Below, in pieces: positions 25,475-34,443 of a DNA stretch of 64,000 nucleotides. A program made the translations under genes and the position numbers. Numbering within the stretch: position 1 is the first letter of the stretch; every line of letters starts with the position of its first letter. The DNA comes from Streptomyces sp. NRRL F-5123 (lineage in GTDB: Bacteria > Actinomycetota > Actinomycetes > Streptomycetales > Streptomycetaceae): assembly GCF_000721495.1 (NCBI RefSeq), contig NZ_JOHY01000011.1:1-64000 (forward strand), in the 5' to 3' direction. The notes under the pieces were generated by a model that was not told the origin of the DNA, did not search any database, and was given only the letters and a program-made list of their open reading frames with translations.

Positions 25475-28000
25475 CTACCCCAGAATTTCCTTCTTGGGGG
25501 CGCGCAAGTCCGTGGAAGGGCGTCGGGGCCGGAAGAGCGAACCGCCTCCGGTGCGAACGGCGCCCGCCCGCATGAGGAGGGGGCCGGCGAGGGAACCCGC
25601 GATGCCGGCGACCAGGACGGTCAGCAGCACCCAGCGGACGGCGCCGAGGAGTGCGCCCGGGGTGGTGCCGCCGGTCTCCGCGACGTTGTGGGACGGGGGG
25701 GACGCGCCCGGGCCGCCGGTGCCGCCGGCCGCGGCGGCCGGGGCCGATGTCGAGGGGGAGGCGCCGCCGGTCGCGGAGCCGGCCGACGTACCGGCCGTGG
25801 AGCCCGGGAGGCCCGCCGAGGAGGAGCCGGACGAGCCGCCGGCGCCTCCTGCCGAACCGCCGCCCCCGCCGCCCGCGCCGGTGTCACCGGCGGGCGGTAC
25901 CCCCGCCACCAGCCGGTCGGCGGCGGCGAGTGCCTGGTCGTGCAGCGTCTTCGTCAGGGGGGCGTACCCCGGGGGCAGCAGGCCGTTGCCGATGCCCTGT
26001 GCCTGTCCCGCGCCGGCCGCGTAGCGCATCAGCGTCGCGTAGTCGGTACGGGAGGCGGAGTCGAGACCCGTGGACGCCGCCGCGTAGGTGACGGAGGTGA
26101 GCGGGTATGCGCCCGGGGTCTTCAGCCCGGGGTCCTGGTCCAGGACGCCCGGTACCGCGCCGTCCTTCATCCCGTCCACCGCCTTGTCCAGCGAGTCGGT
26201 GGTCGGTGCGACGAACTGGCCGTCGGCGTTGAGGAGTTCGGCGGTGCCGAGCCGATAGGCCGCGGCGGTCGCGGCGTCGGTCAGGCCCAGCATGAAGTAG
26301 CTCCCCGGCAGCTGCACGTTCGGGGCGTAGCTCATCGGTATGGAATTCGTGTCCACATTCATGGAGCCCTTGTTGTTCGCGGACCGCACACGGACGGCGT
26401 CGTCCCGCAGGTCGTTGCCGTACGGATTGACGGTCACCGCCCTGAGCGCCAGGTTGGGATTCTCCGGGACCGGCGCCCAGGTCGTCGGGTCCGGCTTCGG
26501 GAACTCGCTGAGCGACGTCGTGTCCGGCTGGTTGGCGAGGAAATTCGGGTTGATCGTCATTCCCCACTCGTCCGGCCTGCCCGCGAGGAAGGCTTTCGCG
26601 TCCGCATCGGAGTTCAGCCACCGCCACAGCATGGCGGCGTAGTCGCTCTGGCCCTGCGGCAATTGGAATCCGGCCCGGCAGCCGGTGAGCGCAGTGCCCT
26701 GGAAAGACGGATTGAGCTTTTTGAACTCCGGGTCGTCGTCGACTTTCTGGGGGTTCCGGTCCGTCAGCTTGCCGCGGACGACCTGGCTGTTCGGACCCGG
26801 TATGTCGCACTGGTAGGACTCGGTGAGCATCTTCGCGACGAGCCGTGCGTCGAGCCGGACGCGTGGCACCTGCTGCGAGGAGTTCCTGAGCTGGATGTTG
26901 AACGCGATGACGAGTCCCGAGACGGCGACGGGCGCGTGCACGACCGGTGGGCTCCCCGGCGGGGGGATCACCGGGTCCTCGACGAATCCCAGCTGTCCGT
27001 CCGTTCCACCGGTGAGCACCTGCTGCCGGATGAACGACCGCTGGTTCATGAGGAAGTCGTAGGAGACCTTCTCGCTCGTGCACAGCGTGGGCTGCCAGGA
27101 CGCCATCGCCTGGCGGATCATGTCCGCGCCGACGGTGGGCTGTGTCTTCTGGTCGATCGTGCAGTAGGCGCCGACGGGCTTGAAGCCGAGGCGGAACTGA
27201 ATGCGCTGGTCCCAGTTGGTCCGGGAGAGAGGTGAGGTGGCCAGCCCGCCACCGGGAACCGCGCCGTCGGGCTCGTGCTCACCGCGTGGCACGACGACCA
27301 GCCAGCACGGCGCGGGCTGGGCTCCGGCACCGGCGACACCGCCGCATCCCAGGTAGTCCGCGTCCGTCTGCGCCTTCAGACTGAAGATCGACTCGCCGGT
27401 GCCGTCGACTCCGGTCTGGAGGGCAGCCTGGGCGTTGGTCGTGAGCATGGAGAAGAACTGCCCCATGTCCGTCGTGGTCCTGCCGGTGGCTGACCGGAAC
27501 GGCAGGGCCTGTCCCGAGGGGCTCGCCGGGAGTGTCTCCCTCGGATCGTCCAGGGTGCCGCCGTTCGTGGGCGCGTAGTGGACCGTCCTCCCCCACGCCG
27601 CGAAGCTCGAGGGGATCGCGGCATTCCCCCACTCGCACTGGTCACGGTCGGGCCCGTCGGGCGAGTCGCCCCAGCACTGCATGATCTGGAGGAAGTCGTA
27701 GCCGAACTGGCTCTGGCCGGCCGTGGTCGGCGCCCCGCCCGTCCAGGTCACCTTGACGCCCTGCGAGTCCAGGTTCTCGGTCTGGTCGACCGTCACCTTG
27801 AGGCCCGAGAAGTCGTCGTAGGGCCCCTTCGTACCGGACTTGGTGACCGAGGAGTCGCCCGTCCCGGCGGCCGCCCGGGCCTGGCCGCCCGCCGGGGCGG
27901 GGAGCAGGACCAGGCCGATCGCGGCGAGCAGCGCGGTGAGCAGGCCACCGCTGCGGACGAGCAGCGTGCGCCGCCGCCCGGTGGTGTCATGCGCGCTCAT
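25475..28000 (-). CDS. Giant membrane-anchored PstS-like protein with Gly-rich stalk
   Basis: 841 residues. Signal peptide (~20-45). A ~650-residue extracellular part has several Cys (QCWGDSP, DQCEWGN, LGCGG, APCW) and a PstS-like stretch VSGLVIAFNIQLRN...LDARLVAKMLTESYQCD, comparable to the VAYN and L-S-x-x-V-L-A-x-I-F segments of PstS. A Gly/Ser/Thr-rich stalk of ~80 residues, one membrane helix (WVLLTVLVAGIAGSLAGPLL) and a basic cytoplasmic tail end it. The start overlaps the end of the PstS gene by 14 bp. It is much larger than any standard binding protein. I infer a surface receptor coupled to the PstC/PstA permease. Confidence 0.8.
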   Translation of the reverse strand: MSAHDTTGRRRTLLVRSGGLLTALLAAIGLVLLPAPAGGQARAAAGTGDSSVTKSGTKGPYDDFSGLKVTVDQTENLDSQGVKVTWTGGAPTTAGQSQFGYDFLQIMQCWGDSPDGPDRDQCEWGNAAIPSSFAAWGRTVHYAPTNGGTLDDPRETLPASPSGQALPFRSATGRTTTDMGQFFSMLTTNAQAALQTGVDGTGESIFSLKAQTDADYLGCGGVAGAGAQPAPCWLVVVPRGEHEPDGAVPGGGLATSPLSRTNWDQRIQFRLGFKPVGAYCTIDQKTQPTVGADMIRQAMASWQPTLCTSEKVSYDFLMNQRSFIRQQVLTGGTDGQLGFVEDPVIPPPGSPPVVHAPVAVSGLVIAFNIQLRNSSQQVPRVRLDARLVAKMLTESYQCDIPGPNSQVVRGKLTDRNPQKVDDDPEFKKLNPSFQGTALTGCRAGFQLPQGQSDYAAMLWRWLNSDADAKAFLAGRPDEWGMTINPNFLANQPDTTSLSEFPKPDPTTWAPVPENPNLALRAVTVNPYGNDLRDDAVRVRSANNKGSMNVDTNSIPMSYAPNVQLPGSYFMLGLTDAATAAAYRLGTAELLNADGQFVAPTTDSLDKAVDGMKDGAVPGVLDQDPGLKTPGAYPLTSVTYAAASTGLDSASRTDYATLMRYAAGAGQAQGIGNGLLPPGYAPLTKTLHDQALAAADRLVAGVPPAGDTGAGGGGGGSAGGAGGSSGSSSAGLPGSTAGTSAGSATGGASPSTSAPAAAAGGTGGPGASPPSHNVAETGGTTPGALLGAVRWVLLTVLVAGIAGSLAGPLLMRAGAVRTGGGSLFRPRRPSTDLRAPKKEILG

Positions 28001-29672
28001 CGCGCCTCCCCTTTCCGCTGATCCGGCGGGCGATGGTGGGCGGGGCCAGGACGACGAGCAGGAGCAGCAGCGCCGAGAGGCCCATGAGCCAGGTCCGCAG
28101 CCCCCCGAAGGGTTCGGAGCCGACGGTGACCTCCGAGGCGGTGACGTCCTGGTCGCCGCCGGTCGTACCGGTCGAGTCGCCGGTCGCCAGGCCCGTGTCG
28201 GGGTCGACCGCGCCGCCCGAGGTGCCGCCCGCGCCGGAGGACCCGCCCGCGGTGCTCGTGCCGGCCGTGCCGCCGGAGGTGCCCGCGGTGGCCGAGCCGT
28301 TCCCCGCGGTCGTACCGCCGGAGGTGGTGGCGGTGCCGGTGCCGCCGGTGCTTCCGCCGGCGCCGGCGGGTTTCAGCGGGGTCTTCTGGTTGCTCGCGCC
28401 CGCGGTGCCGTCAGCGCACTGGTCGTTCCCCGCCTTGTCGCAGGGCTTGGGGAACGGCGCGCTCTTGACCAGGGTGTTGGTGCCGTCCGTGGAGAAGGTC
28501 GGGTTGTGGCAGCCCTTGATGTCGATGCTCTGGGGCACGGCCCCGGGAATCTTCTTGAGCTGGTCGAAACCGGCCTGCACGAGGTTGATCGGCAGCGCGG
28601 AGTACCCGAGCGGGTCGGCCTGGGCCTGTCCCTGGCACAGGAAGTAGTAGCCGAAGGCGGCGAGCGTCTTGCCCTTGGCCTCGGTGAGCGGCGATTCCAG
28701 CTTGGTCGGCAGGATGATGTAGCTGTAGCTGGACAGCGGGTACGTCCGCGGGTCGCGGAACGCGTACACGTCGTCCAGGATCTGCGTCAGGTACTCCGAA
28801 GAGCCCTTGCTGGTGTTGATGCGCGCCTTGGTCAGCGCGACCGCGACGTTGGAGGCGGTCGGCTCGGTGTAGTAGCCGGCCGCGTTCTCGACCTTCGCGA
28901 CGGGGAAGCCGCTGGTCAGCGCGTAGGAGTATTCGTCGTATCCGATCGCGCCCTCGGAGTAGTCCTGCCGGATGTAGCCGGACACGCCGAGCGAGCCCTG
29001 CTGCGCGATGAAGCCCGTGCCGGGGATCACCGGGAAGTCGGAGGTCTCGCCGCAGGGCAGCGGCTTGCCGGCCCGCCTGCAGTACGCGTTCCACAGGGAG
29101 CCCTGCTGCTTGGACATCCACAGCGTGAACTGGGCGGTGGAGCCCGAGCCCTCGGCCCGGACCACCGGGATGATCTTGCGGCTGGGCAGCGTCAGTCGGG
29201 GGTTGTCCCGGTGGATCTGCGGGTCGTTCCAGTTCTTGATCACACCGGTGAAGATCTTGGCCACGGTGTTGCCGCTCAGCCGCAGGTTGGTGACCCGCTT
29301 GCCGCCGATCTTGAGGTTGTACATGAAGGCCGTGCCGCCCGCGACGATCGGCATGTAGGCGTAGCCGCGCTTCGGCGGGGCCTCCCGCACGCCGAACTCG
29401 CTGGTCCCGTAAGGGATCTCGGAGACTCCGAAGTCGGTGACCCCGTCCTTGAACTGCTGGCGGCCCTGGGTGGAGGCGTTGTCGTTGTAGCTGACCGTCA
29501 TGCCGTACTTGTGGACGCTCGCGATCCACTGCTGGATGGCGTTCGCGCTCCATGTCGAGCCGGAGCCGCTGATGCTGGCGTAGGTGTCCGCGTGCGCCGG
29601 GGGCTGCCCGAGGGCCAGCAGCGTGCACAGCATCAGGGCGAGGGCCGAGGCCGCCGCCCGTAGTCTCTTCAC
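27987..29672 (-). CDS. pstS: Membrane-anchored phosphate-binding protein PstS
   Basis: 561 residues. The GTG start sits in a GTGA overlap with the pstA stop. Signal peptide ends AHA near residue 28. PstS ligand motifs: ISGSGSTWSANAIQQW, YNDNASTQGRQQF, FGVSEIPY, RAEGSGSTAQFTLWM and GAIGYDEYSYA. Most PstS proteins are ~370-residue lipoproteins. This one lacks a lipobox and adds a ~110-residue Gly/Ser/Thr stalk plus a C-terminal helix (LMGLSALLLLLVVLA) with a basic tail, the same architecture as the giant protein after it. It should bind phosphate at a distance from the membrane and feed PstC/PstA. Confidence 0.9.
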   Translation of the reverse strand: MKRLRAAASALALMLCTLLALGQPPAHADTYASISGSGSTWSANAIQQWIASVHKYGMTVSYNDNASTQGRQQFKDGVTDFGVSEIPYGTSEFGVREAPPKRGYAYMPIVAGGTAFMYNLKIGGKRVTNLRLSGNTVAKIFTGVIKNWNDPQIHRDNPRLTLPSRKIIPVVRAEGSGSTAQFTLWMSKQQGSLWNAYCRRAGKPLPCGETSDFPVIPGTGFIAQQGSLGVSGYIRQDYSEGAIGYDEYSYALTSGFPVAKVENAAGYYTEPTASNVAVALTKARINTSKGSSEYLTQILDDVYAFRDPRTYPLSSYSYIILPTKLESPLTEAKGKTLAAFGYYFLCQGQAQADPLGYSALPINLVQAGFDQLKKIPGAVPQSIDIKGCHNPTFSTDGTNTLVKSAPFPKPCDKAGNDQCADGTAGASNQKTPLKPAGAGGSTGGTGTATTSGGTTAGNGSATAGTSGGTAGTSTAGGSSGAGGTSGGAVDPDTGLATGDSTGTTGGDQDVTASEVTVGSEPFGGLRTWLMGLSALLLLLVVLAPPTIARRISGKGRRDERA

Positions 29673-30994
29673 GATCCGTCAACTCCCTGTGCGGGGTCGC
29701 GCTCTGGGCTGGTGGAAAGGGCGGGTGCCGGACCCGCGGGGGCAGGTGCGGGGCCGCGGAGCGCTGCCCGCTCGGCGAAGCGCTTCCGGTCGCGGCGGGA
29801 GGCGAGCACCCGGCGGTGGGTGGCGCGCCTGGTCAGCTCGCCGGGACCGCGGCCGCCGATCACCCGGGCGGTCACGAAGAGGACGAGCACCAGGACCAGC
29901 AGAGCCGCCGCGGTCCCGAACCCGCGGGAGACCATGGCCGGTTGGGGGGATTTGACGAACTCGAAGGTGGCCAGCGGCAGCGACACCATCGGCCCGCTGA
30001 AGGGGTTGAGGTTGGTCACCGCCGTGACGCCGGCGGTCAGCAGGACCGGGGAGGTCTCGCCCACTCCGCGGGCGGTGCCGAGGATGACGGCGGTGGTGAG
30101 GCCGGAGCGGGCGGTGGGCAGCACCACGTGCCACACCGTGCGCCAGCGCGGCGAGCCGAGCGCGTACGACGCCTCCCGCAGGGTGCCCGGCACGAGCCGG
30201 ATCACCACGTCCGCGGCGCGGATGATGATCGGCAGCATCATCACCGAGATGGCCAGCGACGCGGCGAGGCCGGACAGCGGCACGCCCAGCGCCAGGATCA
30301 CGGTGGCGTAGACGAACAGGCCGGCGACGATCGACGGCAGCGCCGTCATCGCCTCGACAACGGTGCGGACGAACCGCGCGTAGCGCCCCGGCACCTCGTT
30401 GAGGAAGACCGCGCAGAGCAGGCCCGCGGGGACGGTCAGGGTCAGCGCGATGGCGATCTGGATCAGGGTGCCGATCATCGCGTGCCGCATGCCGCCGGCC
30501 GTGAGCGGATCGAGCGGCCCGGCCTTCGTCATGTCCTGCGTGAAGAAGTTGGCGTGCGGGAACGCCTTGCGGCCGCTCCACAGCGTGTAGACCACGACGA
30601 AGGACAGGGCCGTCAGCAGCAGCACGGCCAGGCTGTGCACGATCACCGAGGCGATCCGGTCGCGGACGGCGGGCCCGTCCTCGTCGAAGGACACCAGCAG
30701 CGCGTACAGCGCCAGGAAGAGCAGGTAGGCCAGGACCACGAAGCCGAGGGCGCCGGAGAAGGGCGCGAGCCGGGTGAAGAACAGCCAGGTCAGCGAGAGC
30801 GAGGCGGCCGCGGCGCCGGTCACGGCGTAGACGTCGGTGACGCGGACGGTGCTGGTGGTGCGGCGGCGCTCGGCCGCCGGGGGCCGCTCGGTGCGGGTGG
30901 GCAGGGTGGTGGGGCCGGCCGGGCGTCTCGCCGGGTCGGGCGGGGACGCGGCGGGAGCTGTCGCGCCCGCGGCGTTCATGGCGTCCGTGGTCAT
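29669..30994 (-). CDS. pstA: Phosphate-type ABC permease PstA
   Basis: 441 residues, longer than usual because of ~50 residues of Pro/Thr-rich N-tail, extra N-terminal helices and a ~60-residue basic/Pro-rich C-tail. The BPD_transp_1 core has PAGLLCAVFLNEVPG, MTALPSIVAGLFVY and the EAA loop EASYALGSPRWRTVWHVVLP, which contacts PstB. AAGGAG lies ~10 nt before the ATG at 30994. It follows pstC by 34 bp and overlaps pstS by 4 nt, so pstC-pstA-pstS-giant form a tight operon. Confidence 0.92.
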   Translation of the reverse strand: MTTDAMNAAGATAPAASPPDPARRPAGPTTLPTRTERPPAAERRRTTSTVRVTDVYAVTGAAAASLSLTWLFFTRLAPFSGALGFVVLAYLLFLALYALLVSFDEDGPAVRDRIASVIVHSLAVLLLTALSFVVVYTLWSGRKAFPHANFFTQDMTKAGPLDPLTAGGMRHAMIGTLIQIAIALTLTVPAGLLCAVFLNEVPGRYARFVRTVVEAMTALPSIVAGLFVYATVILALGVPLSGLAASLAISVMMLPIIIRAADVVIRLVPGTLREASYALGSPRWRTVWHVVLPTARSGLTTAVILGTARGVGETSPVLLTAGVTAVTNLNPFSGPMVSLPLATFEFVKSPQPAMVSRGFGTAAALLVLVLVLFVTARVIGGRGPGELTRRATHRRVLASRRDRKRFAERAALRGPAPAPAGPAPALSTSPERDPAQGVDGS

Positions 30995-31028
30995 ACCGAA
31001 GGAACTCCTTGCTCCGCCGATTGCTCGG

Positions 31029-32066
31029 CTACTCGGCGGTGGCGCCGGAACGGCTGCGGGCGACGATCGTGGAGGCCACGAAGTTGACGACGAGCGTCAT
31101 GAGGAAGAGCGCGAGACCGGCGGCCATCAGCGCGGACATGCCGAAGGTGCTGGCTTCCCCGTACCGCAGGGCGATCAGCGTCGAGACGGAGCTGGTGCCG
31201 GCCTGCAGGATGTGCGGCTGGACCACGAAGACCGGCGAGATGACCATGTAGACGCCGATGGTCTCGCCCAGCGCCCGGCCCAGGCCCAGCATCGTGCCGC
31301 CGATCATGCCGCCCTTGCCGTACGGCAGCACGACCGAGCGGATCATGCCCCAGCGGGTGGCGCCCAGCGCGTAGGCGCCCTCGCGCTCGCCGACGGGGGC
31401 CTGCGAGAAGACCTCACGGATGATGGAGCAGACGATCGGGGTGACCATCATCGCCACCACGATGCCGGCGACGAAGGTCGACGCGGTGTAGACGGTCGCG
31501 GTGGCCAGCGGGTCGTGCGGGTCGGCGTTGGTCACCTTGAACAGCGGGATCCAGCCGAAGTACGTCGCGAGCCAGCGGGCCAGCCCGACCACCTTGCCCT
31601 GGAGGAAGAACAGGCCCCACAGGCCGTAGATGACCGAAGGAACCGCGGCCATCAGGTCGACGGTGCTGATGAGCGTGCGGCGCAGCCGGTGCGGGGCGTA
31701 CTCGGAGATGTAGAGCGCGGTGCCGATCGCCAGCGGCACCGCGATGACCACCGCGACCGCCGCGATCAGCAGGGTGCCGACGATGACGGCGGCGACGCCG
31801 AAGTTCCGGGCGTCCGGCTCCCAGGCGGCGGTGGTCAGGAAGTGCCACTTCGCGACCTTCAGCGCCTGCCACGCCCGGAACGTGAGGAAGCCGCCGACCA
31901 GCAGCATCACGGCCAGGACCAGGCCGCCGCCGCCGCGGGCCACGCCGCGGAACAGCTGGTCCGGCAGCCCCGAGCCGGCGTACAGCCGGCGCGGCCGGTC
32001 GCCGGCCGCCTCGGCGTCGAGGTCGCCGGCGCCACCCGCGGTTCGTGCCCGTGTTCGCATTGTCAC
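31029..32066 (-). CDS. pstC: Phosphate-type ABC permease PstC
   Basis: 345 residues, six helices. AVPLAIGTALYISEYAP, DLMAAVPSVIYGLWGLFFL and the EAA loop EREGAYALGATRWGMIRSVVLPYGKGGM are typical PstC. The first codon may be GTG (32066) or the ATG two codons later. Neither has a strong ribosome site. It is the first gene of the block, downstream of GTTCAC-type repeats, which fits phosphate control. An ordinary pst locus with phoU presumably lies elsewhere in the genome. Confidence 0.92.
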   Translation of the reverse strand: MTMRTRARTAGGAGDLDAEAAGDRPRRLYAGSGLPDQLFRGVARGGGGLVLAVMLLVGGFLTFRAWQALKVAKWHFLTTAAWEPDARNFGVAAVIVGTLLIAAVAVVIAVPLAIGTALYISEYAPHRLRRTLISTVDLMAAVPSVIYGLWGLFFLQGKVVGLARWLATYFGWIPLFKVTNADPHDPLATATVYTASTFVAGIVVAMMVTPIVCSIIREVFSQAPVGEREGAYALGATRWGMIRSVVLPYGKGGMIGGTMLGLGRALGETIGVYMVISPVFVVQPHILQAGTSSVSTLIALRYGEASTFGMSALMAAGLALFLMTLVVNFVASTIVARSRSGATAE

Positions 32067-32102
32067 GGGTTGACGCTCTTGGCAGGCGATGGCCGGGCCG
32101 AC

Positions 32103-32309
32103 ACGTCAAAGTGAACGACGGCACCCGTAGGGGCAACTTCCGTTCACCTGGCGGTCCGCCGGGGAACAACGCCGTCAGGCCACGTGCCGGGGCGCGCCGG
32201 ACCGCTCCCCTGCTGCCGCGCGCACCCGGAGGGGGCAGCGCCCCTGCCCACTCGGGGCACGGTTGCAGTACGTGACCATTCGTGAACAAGGGGCAACTTC
32301 ACAGTGAAG
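32103..32309 (-). promoter_or_regulatory. PHO-box-like repeats and duplicated element upstream of pstC
   Basis: On the minus strand, 11-nt units CTTCACTGTGA, (one spacer unit), GTTCACGAATG and GTCACGTACTG run through ~32265-32308. GTTCACTTTGA CGTGTCG lies at ~32100-32117. A GTTCACC unit is also present on the plus strand at 32142. Streptomyces PhoP boxes are 11-nt direct repeats beginning GTTCACC. The element GAAGTTGCCCC occurs twice (32130-32140 and 32290-32300), each beside a GTTCAC unit. The remainder of the 392-bp gap shows no gene. Confidence 0.45.
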
Positions 32310-32458
32310 GATGCCGCGGGTCCGCTGTGATGCAGTCCTTAACTATCACTTGACCCATACATTGCCCGTGCTGCACGACGACTCCCGCGCGGGGCGCGAG
32401 GGCGGCCTCGCGGCGGAGCGCCGGTGCTGCGCCGCGACTGTCAGGGTGGGGTGGGGCA

Positions 32459-32851
32459 ATGGCAGGGGACATCGGGGGTGCCGGTACCCGGGGGGCGGGT
32501 ACGCGGTGCCAGGTCGACATCAACGAGGACGGCTGGTTTTCATGGCGGTTGACCGCCAACAACGGCCGGGTCATCGCGCTGGGCGCGCAGATATACCCGG
32601 CCGAGGAGAAGTGCAAGAGCGCCTTCGAGGTGCTCTGCGCGCACGCGGAGGGGCTGCCGGGGGGAGTACGGCACGCCGCCGAGTCGAACGGCTGGGTGTG
32701 GCGGATGCGCGGCCCGGACGGACAGGTGGAGGCGGTCTCCGCGCGGGCCTACGAGCGGCACTCGACGTGCCAGTCGGCGTACGAGCGCTTCCGCATGCTG
32801 CTGCTGGGACTCGGCGCGGCCGAGGCCGTCCCGTGGGGCGACTCGGCGTGA
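32459..32851 (+). CDS. DUF1508/YegP-like two-repeat protein
   Basis: 130 residues with two YegP-like beta-alpha repeats: DGWFSWRLTANNGRVIALGAQIYPAEEKCKSAFEVL, and NGWVWRMRGPDGQVEAVSARAYERHSTCQSAYERF. Each repeat has the aromatic-x-aromatic-x-L then NG-x-V/I pattern. The family is small, cytoplasmic and poorly characterised. No signal peptide is present. It is divergent from pstC across the 392-bp gap. Confidence 0.75.
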   Translation: MAGDIGGAGTRGAGTRCQVDINEDGWFSWRLTANNGRVIALGAQIYPAEEKCKSAFEVLCAHAEGLPGGVRHAAESNGWVWRMRGPDGQVEAVSARAYERHSTCQSAYERFRMLLLGLGAAEAVPWGDSA

Positions 32852-32900
32852 CGCGGCCCCGGGGACGGGGCCAGGGGGACGGGGCCAGGCGTGACGCGGC

Positions 32901-33605
32901 TCAGCTGATGGCGCCCAGGACGATGAGAACCACCGCGCCGGCGAGGGCCGGGGCGAGGACCTCCCAGCACCAGCGGACCACCGGGGCCGATTCGGGGGCG
33001 GCGGGATCGGCGGCGCCCTCGCGGGCCTCGGCCAGCTCGCGCAGTTCGGCGAGCGCCTGGTCGGACCACGCCCGGATCGTCGGGTCCGCGCCGGGGACGG
33101 GCGTCGGGCGGCGGCTGTAGGGCGGGCGGGAGCCGCCGCGGCCGGGGGTGAAGGCGTCGTCGCCCGCGGCCTTCGCCTTCGCGTCCTGCCGCGCCGCCCG
33201 CTTGCGCGCGCGCAGCGAGACGGGGATCGCCCAGAGCTGGTACTTCTTCTCGCCGGCCAGCAGCTCGGTGGTGTACGACGACCGCACGCCGGCGACGCCC
33301 GTCCACGGCACGGTGATCGTACGGAACGGGTTGCGCACCCGGATCCGCTCGGAGTTGGCGAAGACGGCCGGGCGCAGGGTGAGGGCGATGATGATCGGCA
33401 GGGCGAGCAGCAGCCCGGCGATGGCGAACCACGGGGTGTGGCCCTTGCCGTTGGCGATCGCGTCGCCGCCGAGCCAGCAGGCGACGACGAGCAGCCCGAC
33501 CCCGCCGATCATCCCGGCCATGGAGCGGTAGACGCGGTCGGCGTACGCGGGCTGTGCCGGGCCGCCGTCCGGCGGGCTCGGGCGGTCGGACCTCGGACTC
33601 GTCAT
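32901..33605 (-). CDS. PH-domain membrane protein
   Basis: 234 residues: two helices (MIGGVGLLVVACWLGG; WFAIAGLLLALPIIIALTL), then a bacterial PH-like domain (RPAVFANSERIRVRNPFRTITVPWTGVAGVRSSYTTEL) including a W-G-V-x-x-V core. A charged linker and a C-terminal hydrophobic helix end it. The PF10756-type PH family in actinobacteria has no proven activity. A membrane scaffold role is usual speculation. The ATG at 33605 follows a GGTCCTTAT context with weak SD. Confidence 0.8.
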   Translation of the reverse strand: MTSPRSDRPSPPDGGPAQPAYADRVYRSMAGMIGGVGLLVVACWLGGDAIANGKGHTPWFAIAGLLLALPIIIALTLRPAVFANSERIRVRNPFRTITVPWTGVAGVRSSYTTELLAGEKKYQLWAIPVSLRARKRAARQDAKAKAAGDDAFTPGRGGSRPPYSRRPTPVPGADPTIRAWSDQALAELRELAEAREGAADPAAPESAPVVRWCWEVLAPALAGAVVLIVLGAIS

Positions 33606-33688
33606 AAGGACCGATTGTGCCCGACGCCCGACGCCCGCCGGGCCACGACCCGGTTGCGTTCCCGTCTCGACCGGTGGCGTACGGACCC

Positions 33689-34441
33689 CTATACGGCCAG
33701 CCTGCGGACGGTGGCCAGCCCGCCGGCGAGCAGGATCACCGCCACCGCGGCCAGGACGGCGGGGAAGAGCGCGGTGACGGTGAAGAAGTGGGCCAGCCGG
33801 GTCCAGCCGTGCATCCAGGTGACGGCTGCGGCGGCGAGGGTGAGCAGCACGCCCTGCGCACCGGCGAAGGAGACCGTCCCGACGAGGCCGGCCCGCCGGA
33901 AGACCAGGCCGTACCACATGCCGTAGGCGAAGAGCACGACGAAGGCCGCGGTGGCGTTCAGCCAGGCCTGCCACCAGGGGCCGTCGAGGATGCCGGGGAC
34001 GCGGAAGTAGGCCATGTTCATGCCCCATCCGTCGGTCGCGCGCTCGGCCGCCTGGCCGATCGCGACGGCGGCGCCGAAGCACACCGCCAGCGCGACGGCC
34101 AGCAGCGCGGCGCCGAGGAAGTACGTGCGGCGGCTGACGCCGAGCGCGAGGCCGAAGGGCAGGGCCCGCGCGACCGCCTGGACGCCGATCCCGAAGACGA
34201 CGAGGAAGACCGCGGCCAGCCCGCCCACCCACCGGTGGCTCGCGTGGCCCGCGGGGGTGAGCTGCAGGATCACCGCGTCCAGCACGAAGGCGAAGGCGGC
34301 CCAGGCCCAGGGCACGACGAGGTACGTGACGCGGTCCAGCAGCAGGTAGCGGACGACGGTCAGGACGGGGGTGAGGCCGGGGACCGGGGGCACGCCCGCC
34401 GGGAGGCTCGCGGACATGGTGGTGGACCAGGTCGTGGGCAT
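33689..34441 (-). CDS. ABC transporter permease (ABC-2-like)
   Basis: 250 residues, about six helices (VPWAWAAFAFVLDAVIL; GGLAAVFLVVFGIGVQAVA; FLGAALLAVALAVCFGAAVAIGQ; ATAAFVVLFAYGMWYGLVF; AGAQGVLLTLAAAAVTW; FPAVLAAVAVILLAGGL). It starts 3 bp before the upstream ATPase stop ends, so it is coupled to it. It forms the membrane half of a YtrA-type GntR/ABC operon. Substrate unknown. Such systems often respond to cell-wall antibiotics. Confidence 0.82.
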   Translation of the reverse strand: MPTTWSTTMSASLPAGVPPVPGLTPVLTVVRYLLLDRVTYLVVPWAWAAFAFVLDAVILQLTPAGHASHRWVGGLAAVFLVVFGIGVQAVARALPFGLALGVSRRTYFLGAALLAVALAVCFGAAVAIGQAAERATDGWGMNMAYFRVPGILDGPWWQAWLNATAAFVVLFAYGMWYGLVFRRAGLVGTVSFAGAQGVLLTLAAAAVTWMHGWTRLAHFFTVTALFPAVLAAVAVILLAGGLATVRRLAV

Positions 34442-34443
34442 GG

